DNA of 64,000 nucleotides from Hesseltinella vesiculosa (GCA_002104935.1 MCGT01000039.1:124001-188000), one strand, 5' to 3'. Shown: positions 1 to 10,177, counted from the first letter of the stretch. Made by a program: numbers and translations. Notes: generated by a model from the letters alone, not told the origin.

Positions 1-883
1 CGACGAGGCTTTGTCCTGCTGGCCGTTTTTTTTCCGGTGCGCATTGCCCTTGGTGAACAGCAACTGTCCTGGTGGGCACAGTGCTTTTGAAAAGATGACT
101 TTTGCTTTTGATGAACAAGGTGGATCTCTTTTTACCTGGCCGTGGCTATTGGACATTTATTTACCTCGGGCAGTGTATCTTGTGTGTGCAGGCGGGTCTC
201 TCTGCTGGGGTACCCTGGCCAAACGGTGCTCGGCTCCAAAGTCTCGCTTAGCCTCTTGGCTTGGAGTGTTTTGCTTTTGGTCCGTGACGCTTGCCTTGTT
301 GCAGCAACCCATTGGCACCATGCTGCTTCTTCTCAGCCCTCCCTTACTGTACCTGCTCGTCGACCACCATTACAGAAATGACGCCTTCATCCGTCTTGCT
401 CTTGCGCATCTGCTTGGCCATCACCTCTTTTATACCACTGGCCATCAAGCAATGTTCTCGTCCCTGCCCTGGAAAGCTGCTTTCATTGGGTTTGATGACA
501 TGTATTATTACGTTGGTGCTGTGCTTGTGTCGCTGTCGACTCTGTCTGGGTACCTGATGGCGTGGCTAACCAGCTGGTTGATTATCCAGGATCAAGCCAC
601 AAGCGATCACCTGACTCCTGTCTCGATCTCGTCTTCGTTGTTCCTCGGCCTACTCCAATCCATCCCTACGTTTCTGTCCTCGATCTTTGTGTTCGTCCTT
701 CGAAGGCACCTAATGACCTGGAAAATCTTTGCCCCTCGCTTTCTGTTGCAAGTGCTGCTGGTTGCTGGCACTTGGCTATGCCACAGCCTATCCTCTGTAG
801 CCTCTCACTTTAATAAATATCTTGGAGTTTCATATTCCTCGGTACTGTGGTCACACAATGCTTTTTTTTTAACCCTGTGCTGA
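1..883 (+). CDS. GPI13: GPI ethanolamine phosphate transferase 3 (PIG-O/Gpi13 type), C-terminal part
   Basis: The reading frame is already open at the window edge, so only the C-terminal part of about 290 residues is present. It is almost entirely hydrophobic with several membrane segments. It carries two stretches that I recognise from the C-terminal membrane domain of GPI ethanolamine phosphate transferases: LLGHHLFYTTGHQAMFSSLP followed by W-K-A-A-F-I-G-F-D, and TWKIFAPRFLLQV near the end. The TGHQA-FSS form fits PIG-O/Gpi13 better than PIG-F-linked Gpi7 or Mcd4. Family members add phosphoethanolamine to the third mannose of the GPI precursor in the ER. The catalytic luminal domain lies upstream of the window. 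A stop at 881-883 ends the frame. A late intron cannot be excluded, so the last ~25 residues are less certain. Confidence 0.75.
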   Translation, partial: DEALSCWPFFFRCALPLVNSNCPGGHSAFEKMTFAFDEQGGSLFTWPWLLDIYLPRAVYLVCAGGSLCWGTLAKRCSAPKSRLASWLGVFCFWSVTLALLQQPIGTMLLLLSPPLLYLLVDHHYRNDAFIRLALAHLLGHHLFYTTGHQAMFSSLPWKAAFIGFDDMYYYVGAVLVSLSTLSGYLMAWLTSWLIIQDQATSDHLTPVSISSSLFLGLLQSIPTFLSSIFVFVLRRHLMTWKIFAPRFLLQVLLVAGTWLCHSLSSVASHFNKYLGVSYSSVLWSHNAFFLTLC

Positions 884-996
884 GATGAGGCTGAGGTGAC
901 GTTGGATGTCAAAAAAAGAGTTGACCTGCCCAGCCCGTGCCACTTGGGCTTGAACAAAAACAAAAAATTAAAAAAACGTGGTGACACAAGCTTGGG

Positions 997-1005
997 TATA
1001 TAAAA
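997..1005 (+). promoter_or_regulatory. TATA box of the first S28 peptidase gene
   Basis: TATATAAAA lies 64 bases upstream of the ATG at 1061. The second S28 gene has TATAAAA in nearly the same place (69 bases upstream of its ATG), which supports a shared core promoter layout. Confidence 0.55.
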
Positions 1006-1060
1006 AAGATCATAAGAATCGCTGCTTTCTTTCATTTTTTATTATCCTTCACTATCTCTT

Positions 1061-3057
1061 ATGTTCTTAAAGTCATCGCTACTGTGGTTAGGCTCGATGG
1101 TGCTCGCTGCTACAGCTCTGCCTCTGTCCCTGTAAGCCTCAAATTACTCAAACTCGATCCCTCTCCCGCTCATTCTTGTCATTTTTTTATTAACTTTCTG
1201 TTTAGCAACACTCGATCATCAAAACCGTCCAATTCCTCATGGAGTCATGGCATCTCTATGCAACCGCTGGACCATTTTGACAACAATAACAACCAAACCA
1301 TCCCTATTCGCTATTGGGTCGACGATACCTATTACCAGCCTGGTGGACCTGTCATTTGTAATCCCGCCATTTTTTTCATTTTAAAAACGCTTTCTTCTGA
1401 CTTTCCCTTTTTAGTCGTCAATTTTGGTGAAGAGACCGTCACTAATGAATCTGTCGATTACGTCTTTCAAGGACCTCAAAAGATCATGGCCAAGTCCTTG
1501 GGCGCCTTGAGCATCCTTCTTGAGCATAGATATATTGGTCAAAGTGTTCCCAGCTCGGTGGTAGGTCTCACTCATCTCTTTTTTTAACCTCCACAACATA
1601 TTTTTGTGCTCATCATCCTTATCGCTCTGTCTTTTAGGATCCAAAAAATCCTAGTTATCGTTACTTGACGGTCAACCAGGTAGGCCAGAAAAAAAACACG
1701 ATGCCAGAACCTTTCGCTGATCCGTCTTTTTTTTTACAGTCCTTAGCTGATATGGCTAACTTTATTAAATCCTCCAATGGTGGTGTGGCTGGCGTGCACC
1801 AGGACCTATCGCCCCCCAACACCAAATGGATTGCACGTGGTGGTAAGCCCTAAGAAACAACCATGGGAAATTCCAACGCTCATCTCCATCTCTTCTCTCC
1901 CTTCCGCAGGCAGCTACAGCGGCGTGCTTTCTGCTTGGATGAGATACCAATACCCTGACCTTGTTTATGCCGCCATGTCCTCCTCTGCCCCTGTTCAAGG
2001 GAAGCTTGACTTTTACGAATATCACGACGCATTTATCCAATATGGTGATCAATACTGCGTCGGTGCCTTGCACAATGTTGTCGAAATCATCGACGGCTTC
2101 TTCGCCGGCAACCCTACCGAGTCAAAGAAGATCGAGCTCAAGCGCCTGTTTGGCCTCCCTGCTGAAACCAACGATGTTGCTTTCGCTATTCGTAAGTGCT
2201 AATCAAATGACAAGGCAAGCCGTTGGGAGCTGATCAAATGGTTTCTCTTTTTTTTTTTTTTTACCTACTACAGAGGTGCCAGGCTTGTTGGCCTTCCAAT
2301 GGCAAAGCACCACTCCAGTCGACGACCCTACTGGTCAAATGTGCAAGGATGCTTTCAAGGGTGCCACCAATGCCCACGACCAGTTCAACAACTACGCTGC
2401 TTACTTCAAGGAGCAAATGAGCCAAGCCAACGCCGCCCCAGCTAGTCCTGTCAGTGGTATGTGGTCCCACAAGGGTCACTATCGCAAAACCAACAACATC
2501 CACAGCGACAACAACCCCTCATCGTCCAGTGGCAGTAACAGTCCGTATACAGATCAGCTCATGTGGGACTACCTCACTTGTAACGAGTTCGGCTTTTTCC
2601 AAGACAACTCGCCTCCTGTCAACTCTCCCTATTATGACCGTCGCATCATGACCAATTTGACCTCCGACCAAGTGTTTCTTTCCGACTGCCAGAACGAATT
2701 CCCTGGCCAGCTGCCCAGCGAGCCTTCCCTCGGCTATCTCAATCAGCACTACCAAGGTTGGGACCTTGAATTGACCCGCACCATCTGGGTGAATGGCGAA
2801 TACGATCCCTGGCGCTATTTGGGTGTCGCCTCTTCCGATGCCCCTCCCCGTGCCAACACATCCACCCAGTACTCGATTCTTTTGCCTCATGGCGGTCACT
2901 GCTTTGTAAGTCCCTCCCCTCTTCGTATGCCCGAGAGCCTAAGCTCAGTTTTTTTTCCTACCAGGACTTCCAACCCTACCCTGGCTATCAAAACAGCATC
3001 AACAATCTCATGGAATTTGCGGCTATTACATTCAAATCGTGGCTGGCTGCACTTTAG
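1061..3057 (+). CDS. Secreted serine carboxypeptidase, family S28 (paralog 1)
   Basis: This is a multi-exon gene for a peptidase of the prolyl carboxypeptidase/thymus-specific serine protease family (Peptidase_S28). The ATG at 1061 opens a signal peptide (MFLKSSLLWLGSMVLAATAL) that ends in an intron with donor GTAAGC near 1131. Later exons give QPLDHFD, PIRYWV, EHRYIGQS, SLADMANF, the nucleophile motif GGSYSG (split by an intron after GG), the Asp region WVNGEYDPWR and the His region LPHGGHCF. All three catalytic residues are therefore present. Eight or so short introns have GT donors and T-rich acceptors. The last exon ends with TAG at 3055-3057. Full length is about 500 residues, normal for the family. 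It probably cleaves Pro-X bonds in secreted or vacuolar peptides. A close paralog lies at 10240-12207. Confidence 0.9.
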
Positions 3058-3136
3058 CTAGGTTTCATTTCCAGACGCCTGTAATTTTATTGTACATTGT
3101 AACTCTCAGATTAAAAAAAAAGTTAGCAAACCAAAT

Positions 3137-4603
3137 CATCATATGAGGATTTGAATGACTCCATTATAATATTCTCATCGTTTCCTTTAATGATGAGAAT
3201 GGGCCAGTGTTGGCCAAGCTAATGCCATCCTCCAAGCCAACCAAGTTTTCCTGGAAACTGGAGCCGGTAAATCGGAGTTGGAACTGTTTGAGTGCCAGTC
3301 TGCTTTTTACCGCCTTTTTTTTTTGATGCGAGGGGGTAGAGAGTCAGAGTACAATTGTTTTAAGTGTTGCAGTGGAAACCGCAAACCTCGATCACACCCA
3401 GATAGCGACAACATTCAACACCAGCGCTCATCATTTTCCAGGGACGTGTGCCATGAGGGCTGACTCGACCCTTTTAGCTTAATGCTCCTGTTAAACACGA
3501 TAGCACACCCTATTCTCAATTAAGAACGGTCATTTCCACGAGGAGCCTCACTGAGAGATGACTGAAATTCATTCGGCTGTCACCTGCACTCCCTCTTTCC
3601 TTTTGCAACAAGGAATAGGCACAGGCACATCATACGCTATGGTTTTTTTTTTTTTTTTTTTTGATATTAAGCAAAGATTTGGGCATCCAACCCATTACTA
3701 CGGTAGCTTCAAAGCTGACATGTTTGCTATTTCTGTGGAAACCGAAATAAACGAGGCCCTTTAGAGAATACCTCTACGCAGGGCAAGATTTGAGGTGAAT
3801 TTTTTAGAACAATTTTGCGCCGTGGTTTTTGATCAGATCGCCTGGGTGTCCCCTGGAAAAAATGACCGATTTCTTTTTTTTTTAGCTGGAGAATCGAAAG
3901 TGCCAAAACGAAACCGATCAAAATTTGCCTGAGTGACCTTGACCAATCGACCTGATTTTTTCAACTCCACCATCACTCATGCATTTGCGCACCCTTACAA
4001 AATTTCAAGTCGATTGATTCACTCAGAAGTGCTGTACAACATCTTTTTTTTTTCAACCTGATAAAAAAAAATGGAATTGTCCTGTGTGCACTGGCGTGGA
4101 AACGAAGGCCTGCGCGGAAATTGAATTTGCCCACTCCATTTCATGCTCTTCATTTTGAAATTGCTACACAGCAATTTTGAGTGATCCAATCGACTTGAAA
4201 TTTTGTAGGGGTATGCAAATGCATGAATGATGATGGAGATGAAAAAATCAGGTCGATTGGTTAAGATTGCCCAGGAAACTTTGATCGGTTTCGTTTTGGC
4301 ACTTTCGATTCTCCAGCTAAAAAAAAAAGAAATCGGTCATTTTTTCCAGGGGACACCCAGGCGATCTGATCAAAAACCATAATGCAACTTTGCTCCAAAT
4401 AAACCCTTCCCAAATGCTGCATAGTAGTACAAAATGATGATTAATTCTGCCCATCAGCACGTCTCATCACATGCTAGGCTTTTCAGTCGAACTACCTGTC
4501 ATCGCTCCCCGCCATGTGTCAGTTGCGTGGTGGAATTACCATTGAAAAAAGGAAACGTTGGAAACGGAATAAAAAAAACGGAAGCACCGCCAAAACTCTC
4601 GGG
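3137..4603. repeat. Long dispersed repeat, copy 1 (~1.45 kb)
   Basis: This stretch aligns by eye with 7878-9556 in the same orientation. Shared landmarks in order are: CATCATATG followed by TTGAATGACTCCA; CGATCACA and ATTCAACACCA; ATTCTCAATTAAGAACG; GAGAGATGACTGAAA; GTTTGCTATT then GGAAACCGAAATAAACGAG; the large inverted repeat at 3823-4379; AATGCAACTTTGCTCCAAAT; ACAAAATGATGATTAATTC; and AATAAAAAAAACGGAAGCAC. Identity is high but imperfect, and poly-T lengths vary. No convincing ORF spans it, so it looks like a non-autonomous element or an old segmental duplication. Target-site duplications were not identified. Confidence 0.75.
3823..4379. repeat. Large imperfect palindrome, copy 1
   Basis: Left arm 3823-4034 starts TGGTTTTTGATCAGATCGCC. 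Right arm 4169-4379 ends with its complement, GGCGATCTGATCAAAAACCA. Both arms contain an AGCTGGAGAATCGAAAGTG block next to a T/A run, a CGATTGGT-like block and a CATGAATGATGATGG-like block. The spacer is 4035-4168. Arms of over 200 bases with a short spacer could form a long hairpin, as in foldback elements or palindromic MITEs. Confidence 0.85.
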
Positions 4604-4939
4604 TAGCGCTGCGATTATGGGCAAATCTTCTCTCACTCTCACTCTTTCACACACACCGTGGTCTATTTGAATAGATTATTACCAGCCTGCCATAAGAACA
4701 TTTTATAGACTTGAAGCATAACATTGGATATAATTGGATAGACCGAGTCTTTAGAGTAAAAAAGGTATGGACAAGGGGGGGGGGATATAATTCATAGTAT
4801 GGACAGAAAAAAAATATTATACCATTCGTTCTTCTCGGATGAAATCTTGGTCTTCATGATGATGGGACCATTATCAATCGAACGATACGGTATGGACAGG
4901 AGAGGGGGGGAAAGGTAAACGACAATGGAGGGGGGTCGT
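4604..4939. other. Intergenic stretch without a recognised gene
   Basis: This holds low-complexity G and A runs, including GGGGGGGG near 4777-4784, and short TATA-like strings. I see no coding signal. Confidence 0.5.
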
Positions 4940-5100
4940 TCAGTGTGGTGGTTTTTTGGACTTAGCCTCCCAGAAGATGATAGGAGATAGGCTAGATTCT
5001 TGGCGATGGGGAATGACAGTCGGCGGCAGGTTGAGGTCAGGATAAACGGCTTCGTTTTGGCATGGAAGAGGGTATCTTTGATCGCGGTGGCTGACACATC
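4940..5100 (-). pseudogene. Degraded copy of the small ORF at 36329-36517
   Basis: Read on the minus strand, this stretch matches the last two thirds of the ORF at 36329-36517. Matching blocks are ACGATCAAAGATGCCCTCTT (here CGATCAAAGATACCCTCTT), GAAGCCGTTTATCCTGA, and CTCCTATCATCTTCTGGGAG followed by GC(A/T)AAGTCCAA and CCACCACACTGA. Compared with the other copy there is a one-base loss early on (GCCAAAACG against GCACAAAACG) and a block missing around the CACACTGACAGC stretch. The common peptide frame is therefore broken. It abuts the end of the Ty3 RNase H fragment. The stop codon is shared at 4940-4942. Confidence 0.65.
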
Positions 5101-5102
5101 CA

Positions 5103-5840
5103 AAACGCCCAACGCGCGAGCTTGGGTGGGAGCTGTTTGCTGTCCAGTATGTAAGTTAGGGCCGAGTGGCCGGTCCGAAGGAGGAAGTGGCGACCCAGCA
5201 AGAAGTGACGATAATGTTGGACGGCCCAAATTACGCCGAGTGCTTCGAGGTGCGTGGCGGCATAGTTCAACTCCGGGCCGCGCACAGAACGGGAAGCGAA
5301 AGAGATCACAGTTTCATTGGTGGGGTCGTCGATCGGGTGTTGTGACAAGATCGCTCCCAGACCCTTATACGACGCATCGGTCGTGAGGACTTGGATTTGA
5401 GAACGATCGGGAAACGCGAGCAATGGTGGGGACGAGAGCGCCTTCTTGATAGCCGTCATGGCCAGTTCTTGCTCGTTTTCCCAAGCAAAACTTGCACCTT
5501 TCTTGACCAACTTGAGGAGAGGTTGGGTGGTGGCTGCAAAGTTGGGCACAAAACGCCGGTAGTACCCTGCCATCCCGAGCAACGACTTGACGTCCATGGC
5601 GTTCCTTGGGGTGGACAGGGCGAGCAGTTTTTTGACATTGCCAGTCGTTGGGAGGAGGCCTTGACGAGATATCTGGTGGCCCAGATACTCCACACAAGCT
5701 TTCATAAAGGAACACTTGCTTAGTTTGACCTTGAGCCCGTGGTTGGCACAGGCATCAAGGACAAAGGCGAGGTGTTGGAGGTGGTCTTCGCGACTCTGGC
5801 TGAAGAAAAGACTGAAGGAACATAAAGTGGGTGTGAGCGT
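5103..5840 (-). mobile_element. Truncated Ty3/gypsy retrotransposon fragment (RT thumb/connection plus RNase H)
   Basis: The minus-strand frame encodes the end of a Ty3/gypsy reverse transcriptase followed by RNase H. Visible motifs are SQSREDHLQHL, GLKVKLSKCSF, EYLGHQISRQG, the GMAGYYRRFVPNFA block, LLKLVKKGASFAW, the first RNase H aspartate in TDASYKGLGAIL, and ATHLEALGVIWAVQHYR. The YxDD active-site part of RT, protease, gag and integrase are absent. The late RNase H motif usually read as TDH is TGH here, so a catalytic aspartate is lost. Homology stops after ARWA, near 5110. This is a dead remnant rather than an active element. No LTRs were seen. Confidence 0.85.
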
Positions 5841-5878
5841 CTGCTCGTTCAGACAAAAAAAAAAAAAGGCTTTTTTAC

Positions 5879-7851
5879 CTTCATGCGCAAAAGTGCGTCC
5901 AGGGTGGGTTGAAGAGTTCCAATTTGGGAGATCGAGTTGGGGATGACAAGTTTGGCCATGACCTTCGTGATAAAATACTTGCCTTTCGTTTTCTTCACCA
6001 TGAATAGGATGCCCGTGTTTCCCACAAAATCCAAGCTAATGACTTCGTCAACATTTGCAACAAGAGCATGGAAGTGGTCGATTATACAGGCATTTGTTCT
6101 AATGTTTTTGCACAATTGCTTGGACTTGAGAACGCCTGTCACTGATGCACGCTTCCACTCGTTGCTTGACGGCTCTATCTTCTTGGGGCCAGAGGACTTC
6201 AGGAGAAGGTCGATCTTCCTTCCGTAGCTCGGAATAAGGGAAGTATCGTCGAAGAGACATCGGTTGAGATCGATAGACGATTTTGTTGCCTGGCACACGT
6301 GCTCACCGCTTTTTTTTTTTTTAAAAAAAAAAAAAAAAACCTGTGAGATCTACAAATAGTTTTGTGGCCCCTACACTCCAACTTACTCATCTAATACAAT
6401 ATCTGCACCATCGTACAGAATATCCAGCAACCCAGCAAATCGCCGACAGAAGGTCAGTTCCGAGTTATCACCGTTGGCCGACCTCTGACGCCAACCCCAA
6501 GCTCCCTGTCCTGCTCTCTCTCTCTTTTTTTTTTGCTGGAAAGAGTGTAATACATTGTGGGGCTACCCCACTGTATCCAAGCCGTCAGGCGACAGGGCTG
6601 GCGTCAACCACCCCGGAAAAGCGTTGTGGAACACACGCAATGGCACATGATGGGGCATCCAACCCAGCAAATTTGTCCAAAGACATCGAGTTGTGCTCTT
6701 CCATCACGTTATTCCAAATTTCTTGGGGGAATTTGTTTTGAAACACGGACACCATGGATTTGTCAATAAAATTGACAATACCCGAAACGGACAGTCTATA
6801 TGATAAGGAGAGGACGGCCAGGTCAGTCGAATAAAGTAATAAGATCGGGAGATAGCCGTTGAAAAACTTACATCAGTGTCGATACTTCGGTGCTGGTCAG
6901 TGAATTTTTTGACAGCAAGTCACTGGCCATCGACAACAAGGACGATGTGACGTCGAGTGGGGAAGAATCTTTGCTTGGCGGAGAGACTCGATATCACTTC
7001 CTGTTAAACTGGCTTCCTTGCAACTACGACAAAACAATAAAAAATTAAGAAAAAAATAGCGAGACTTTGCCAAAAGGTCGCTCTTCCTTGCACCTTACCT
7101 TCAAGTAGGTAAGCCTATGCGCTTCATGCATAGCCTTCCAACACTTTTGAAACTCGAGATTCAATGATAGTTGCGAAGTCACCAAATACACGTATGCCTG
7201 AGGTCGTATAGTTGTCAATGGCTGTGGCCTACGGGAGTTTGAGGAATGCAAAAATGTTTGAGGAAGATCACAAGTCACCCTGATGATATTTCAACTTACC
7301 GTTTCATCGATCTGCTGCTTGATCACTTCCCATGTATGCATTCCTTCCTTCGACTTGGCTCTATCAGAAATAAAGCAAGTAGTTGCATAAGTTCACTCAT
7401 AAGCACACACACACACACACACACATACGCGTCTGGATAGACATCCTTGTTCGACATCTTCAGAGATAATGCGAAGCGAGTTTGCCATAGTTTGCAAAGC
7501 TTGTTCTTATCAAGGTGCGGATGCGTTTTCAAGGACCATTCGACAAGATTTTCTTTGTTCACCAAAACAAAGAAATGAAACTTCGGTTTCTTTGTTTTCT
7601 GGATGTAATCTTCTATAGCTACAAATTAAACGTTAGTGTCCTGTTTGTGAATGTTATACTTAAGTGGAGAAGGGTACCTTGCTGTCCCAGATATCGCTTT
7701 CGTTTCTTTGGATCCATTGCTCAAAGTCAGACAAGGAAAACAAAAAATATTTGGAAGTAAAGCGCAAAAAAAAAGGAAGTGGGCGATTCCGCTGCGAAAA
7801 ATTTTTCATCTTTCTTTTACTTTTTGATTCCATGTTGTGTAGTTGACGAGG
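5879..7851 (-). CDS. Mucoromycota-type multi-exon gene with PD-(D/E)XK-like C-terminal domain, possibly broken
   Basis: Several minus-strand exons read like one protein. N-terminal segments are SDFEQWIQRNESDIWDSK (near 7680-7735) and a stretch from IEDYIQKTKKPKFHFFVLVN to THPHLDKNKLCKLWQTRF (near 7440-7610). Middle exons, near 6872-6970 and 6600-6795, contain SGIVNFIDKSMVSVFQNKFP. Exon 6387-6510 contains SELTFCRRFAGLLDILYDGA. Exon 5879-6308 contains PSYGRKIDLLLKSSG, SSNEWKRASV, KNIRTNACII and a final LDFVGNTGILF region. The junction 6309-6386 keeps frame. Arrangement and motifs resemble a protein family I recall as multi-copy in Mucorales; its function is unknown to me. KIDLLL followed by NEWK has the D...ExK spacing of PD-(D/E)XK nucleases. 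I could not join all upstream exons without a frame conflict, notably after WDSK and after the 6600-6795 exon, so the gene may be decaying. Confidence 0.5.
7404..7425. repeat. (CA)n microsatellite
   Basis: About eleven CA units sit in an apparent intron of the minus-strand gene, just after a possible donor (GC|GTATGTGTG on the minus strand). Confidence 0.9.
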
Positions 7852-7877
7852 GAATCTCTGGAAAGCATTGCTTAACA

Positions 7878-9556
7878 TCATATGCCGTCTTGAATGACTC
7901 CAATATGCTACCTTTCGATCTGAGAATGGGATCGGAGATTGACATATATATTTGGTGTCCAAGCCAAACCTGTCACCTTTTGCTCTCATCCTGATCTCAA
8001 CCAGCTGGAGCTTGGGAAGTTGCTTTTGCCGCCTTTTTTTTTTTTTTTTGGTGCTAGGGGGTGTCAGAGCGCAATCGTTTTAAAGTGTTACGGTGGAACA
8101 GACTTCGATCACAGCCAACTAGTGATGTCATTCAACACCACACTCGTCATTTTCCAGGGATGTGTGCCTTGAGCTCCTTTCAATGCTTCTGTAAAGCACG
8201 AAAGCACATCATATTCTCAATTAAGAACGACCATTTCTACGGGGAGAGTCGCTGAGAGATGACTGAAAATCACACGGCTGTCAGTCATCCGCACTATTGA
8301 TATTTAACATAGATTTGGGCACCCTGCCTTTTACTATGGTAGATTCAAAGCTGGCATGTTTGCTATTGCCATGGAAACCGAAATAAACGAGGGCTCTTCA
8401 GAGAATGACTCTACGCAGTGTAAGATTTGGGGTAAATTTATTAGAGCAGTTTTGCGCTCGATTTTTTATCAGATCGCCTGGGGGTCGGTCCCCTGGCAAA
8501 AACAGCCGAATTTTCTTTTTTTTTAGCTGGAGAATCGAACGTGTCAAAACGAAATCGGTCAAAAGTTGCCTGAGCAACCATGACCAATCGATGTGATTTT
8601 TTCAACACCATCATCATTCATGCATTTGCGTACCCATACAAAATTCCAAGTCGATTGGTTCACTCAAAAGTGATGTGTAGCATTTTCAAAATGAAGCACA
8701 TGAAATGGAGTGGGCAAATTCAATTTCCGCACAGGCCGTCGTTTTCTGGTAAGTGAACACAGGGCAATTTTTTTTTTTTCAGGTTGAAAAAAAATATTAT
8801 GTTGCACAGCACTTTTGGGTGATCCAATCGACTTGGAATTTTGTATGGGTACGCAAATGCATGAATGATGATGGTGTTGAAAAAATCAGGTCGATTGGTC
8901 AATGTTGCTCAGGCACCTTTGATCAGTTTCGTTTTGACACTTTCCATTCCCCCGCTAAAAAAAAAGAAAAATCGGCTGATTTTGCCAGGGAACCCCCAGG
9001 CGATCTGATCAAAAACCATAATGCAACTTTGCTCCAAATAAATCCTTCCCAAATGCTGCATATCAGTACAAAATGATGATTAATTCTTCCCACCATCACG
9101 TCTCATCACTTGCTAGGCTTTTCAGTCGGGCTACCTGTCATCGCTCCCTGCCATGTGTCAGTGGCGTGGCAGCATGGGCGATTGGCGGAGGTTGGCGTTT
9201 GTTAATTTTTTTCATGGCGGCGGAGATTCAACGTTCGGGCCACGGTCTCCCACCAGCTTTTTATACTTTCACAAATTCTGATACGCCCAATGATTAGTGC
9301 AATGCGAATGGATTTTTAAAAATATATCTCGAGGATGGCAAGTGTGTTTTGAAGAAACAAGCCTTGTTCTAGATCAATGCTTGGTCTTGTGGAACCGATA
9401 GCCAGATCAGAACCAGGCTGAGATCTACCGAGCAGCTTTCAGGCCAGCCATCAGCAATGTAGACAGTCCTTGTTCAGTGTGAATGGGTAGGTAATTCAGC
9501 AAGGAAACGTAGGAAACAGAATAAAAAAAACGGAAGCACCGCCGAACTCTCATGAA
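7878..9556. repeat. Long dispersed repeat, copy 2 (~1.7 kb)
   Basis: This is collinear with 3137-4603 on both flanks of the internal palindrome. Relative to copy 1 it has about 320 extra bases between GTGTCAGTGGCGTGG (near 9172) and GGAAACGTAGGAAACAG (near 9504). This is either an insertion here or a deletion in copy 1. Copy 2 lies in direct orientation to copy 1, and the two bracket the Ty3 fragment and the PD-(D/E)XK-like gene. Confidence 0.75.
8460..9018. repeat. Large imperfect palindrome, copy 2
   Basis: Left arm is 8460-8675 and right arm 8807-9018. Landmarks are TTTATCAGATCGCCTGG on the left and CCAGGCGATCTGATCAAAAA on the right, with CAAGTCGATTGG and CCAATCGACTTGG near the spacer. 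The spacer 8676-8806 matches the spacer of copy 1 only after reverse complementing (see findings). Confidence 0.85.
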
Positions 9557-10170
9557 GGCTAATGGTACCTGATGTCTATTAGGCGTAACCGGCCAGTTGA
9601 TTTGGCTGATCCATGCTTCTAAAATGTGGGACGATCATAAATTGGAAGGTCAATGTTAACACATAAAACATTACGTAAGAAGCACTTGTACAGTGTTCAA
9701 TGTTACCAAAGTTAGAAGAAGCTCCCGCGGTGGTGTAAATGAAAAGGCTGGCAAATCATGCAAGGGCTGGGAGGTTGAGGCTGGGGAAGACACAGCATGT
9801 GCAGGGCAGACGTCGTGCTACCATGATTCTTCTCTTTTTTTAGGAAAAATAGCCAGGATCCTTGGACAATGGAACATTGGTTAATTTCCAAAGAGAGATC
9901 GAAACACCTCATTAAAAATGAGCAGGTTGGTTTTTTTTTCTTTGCAGCTTGTACTTGAAACAAGGTTTTTACTGTTTTTGGCTGAGGTTCTTGAAGTTCC
10001 TGCGGACAAGCCATGCCAAACATGCTATTTTCTGCCAAAAAGGAAATTATCAAAGGCACTCGAAAAAAAAAAAAATTGGTATCACATTAACTTATGCAAG
10101 TTTTCTTAACCTGTCACATCAACCACTTTGGCTTGCGTCGTTACACCTTTTTAATATGTTCAACCCTGGG
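9557..10170. other. Intergenic stretch upstream of the second S28 gene
   Basis: I find no gene. The sequence has short T and A runs and several out-of-frame ORFs of under 120 codons without recognisable motifs. Confidence 0.5.
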
Positions 10171-10177
10171 TATAAAA
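10171..10177 (+). promoter_or_regulatory. TATA box of the second S28 peptidase gene
   Basis: TATAAAA lies 69 bases upstream of the ATG at 10240, preceding a long T run (near 10201-10215). Confidence 0.55.

Noticed and set aside
3137..4603. CRISPR-like or tandem repeat array
   Set aside because: The similarity is a single large palindrome and long dispersed repeats, without regular spacers; the organism is a eukaryote.
5103..5840. Intact LTR retrotransposon
   Set aside because: Only part of RT and RNase H remains, the catalytic YxDD and integrase are absent, and no LTR pair was found.
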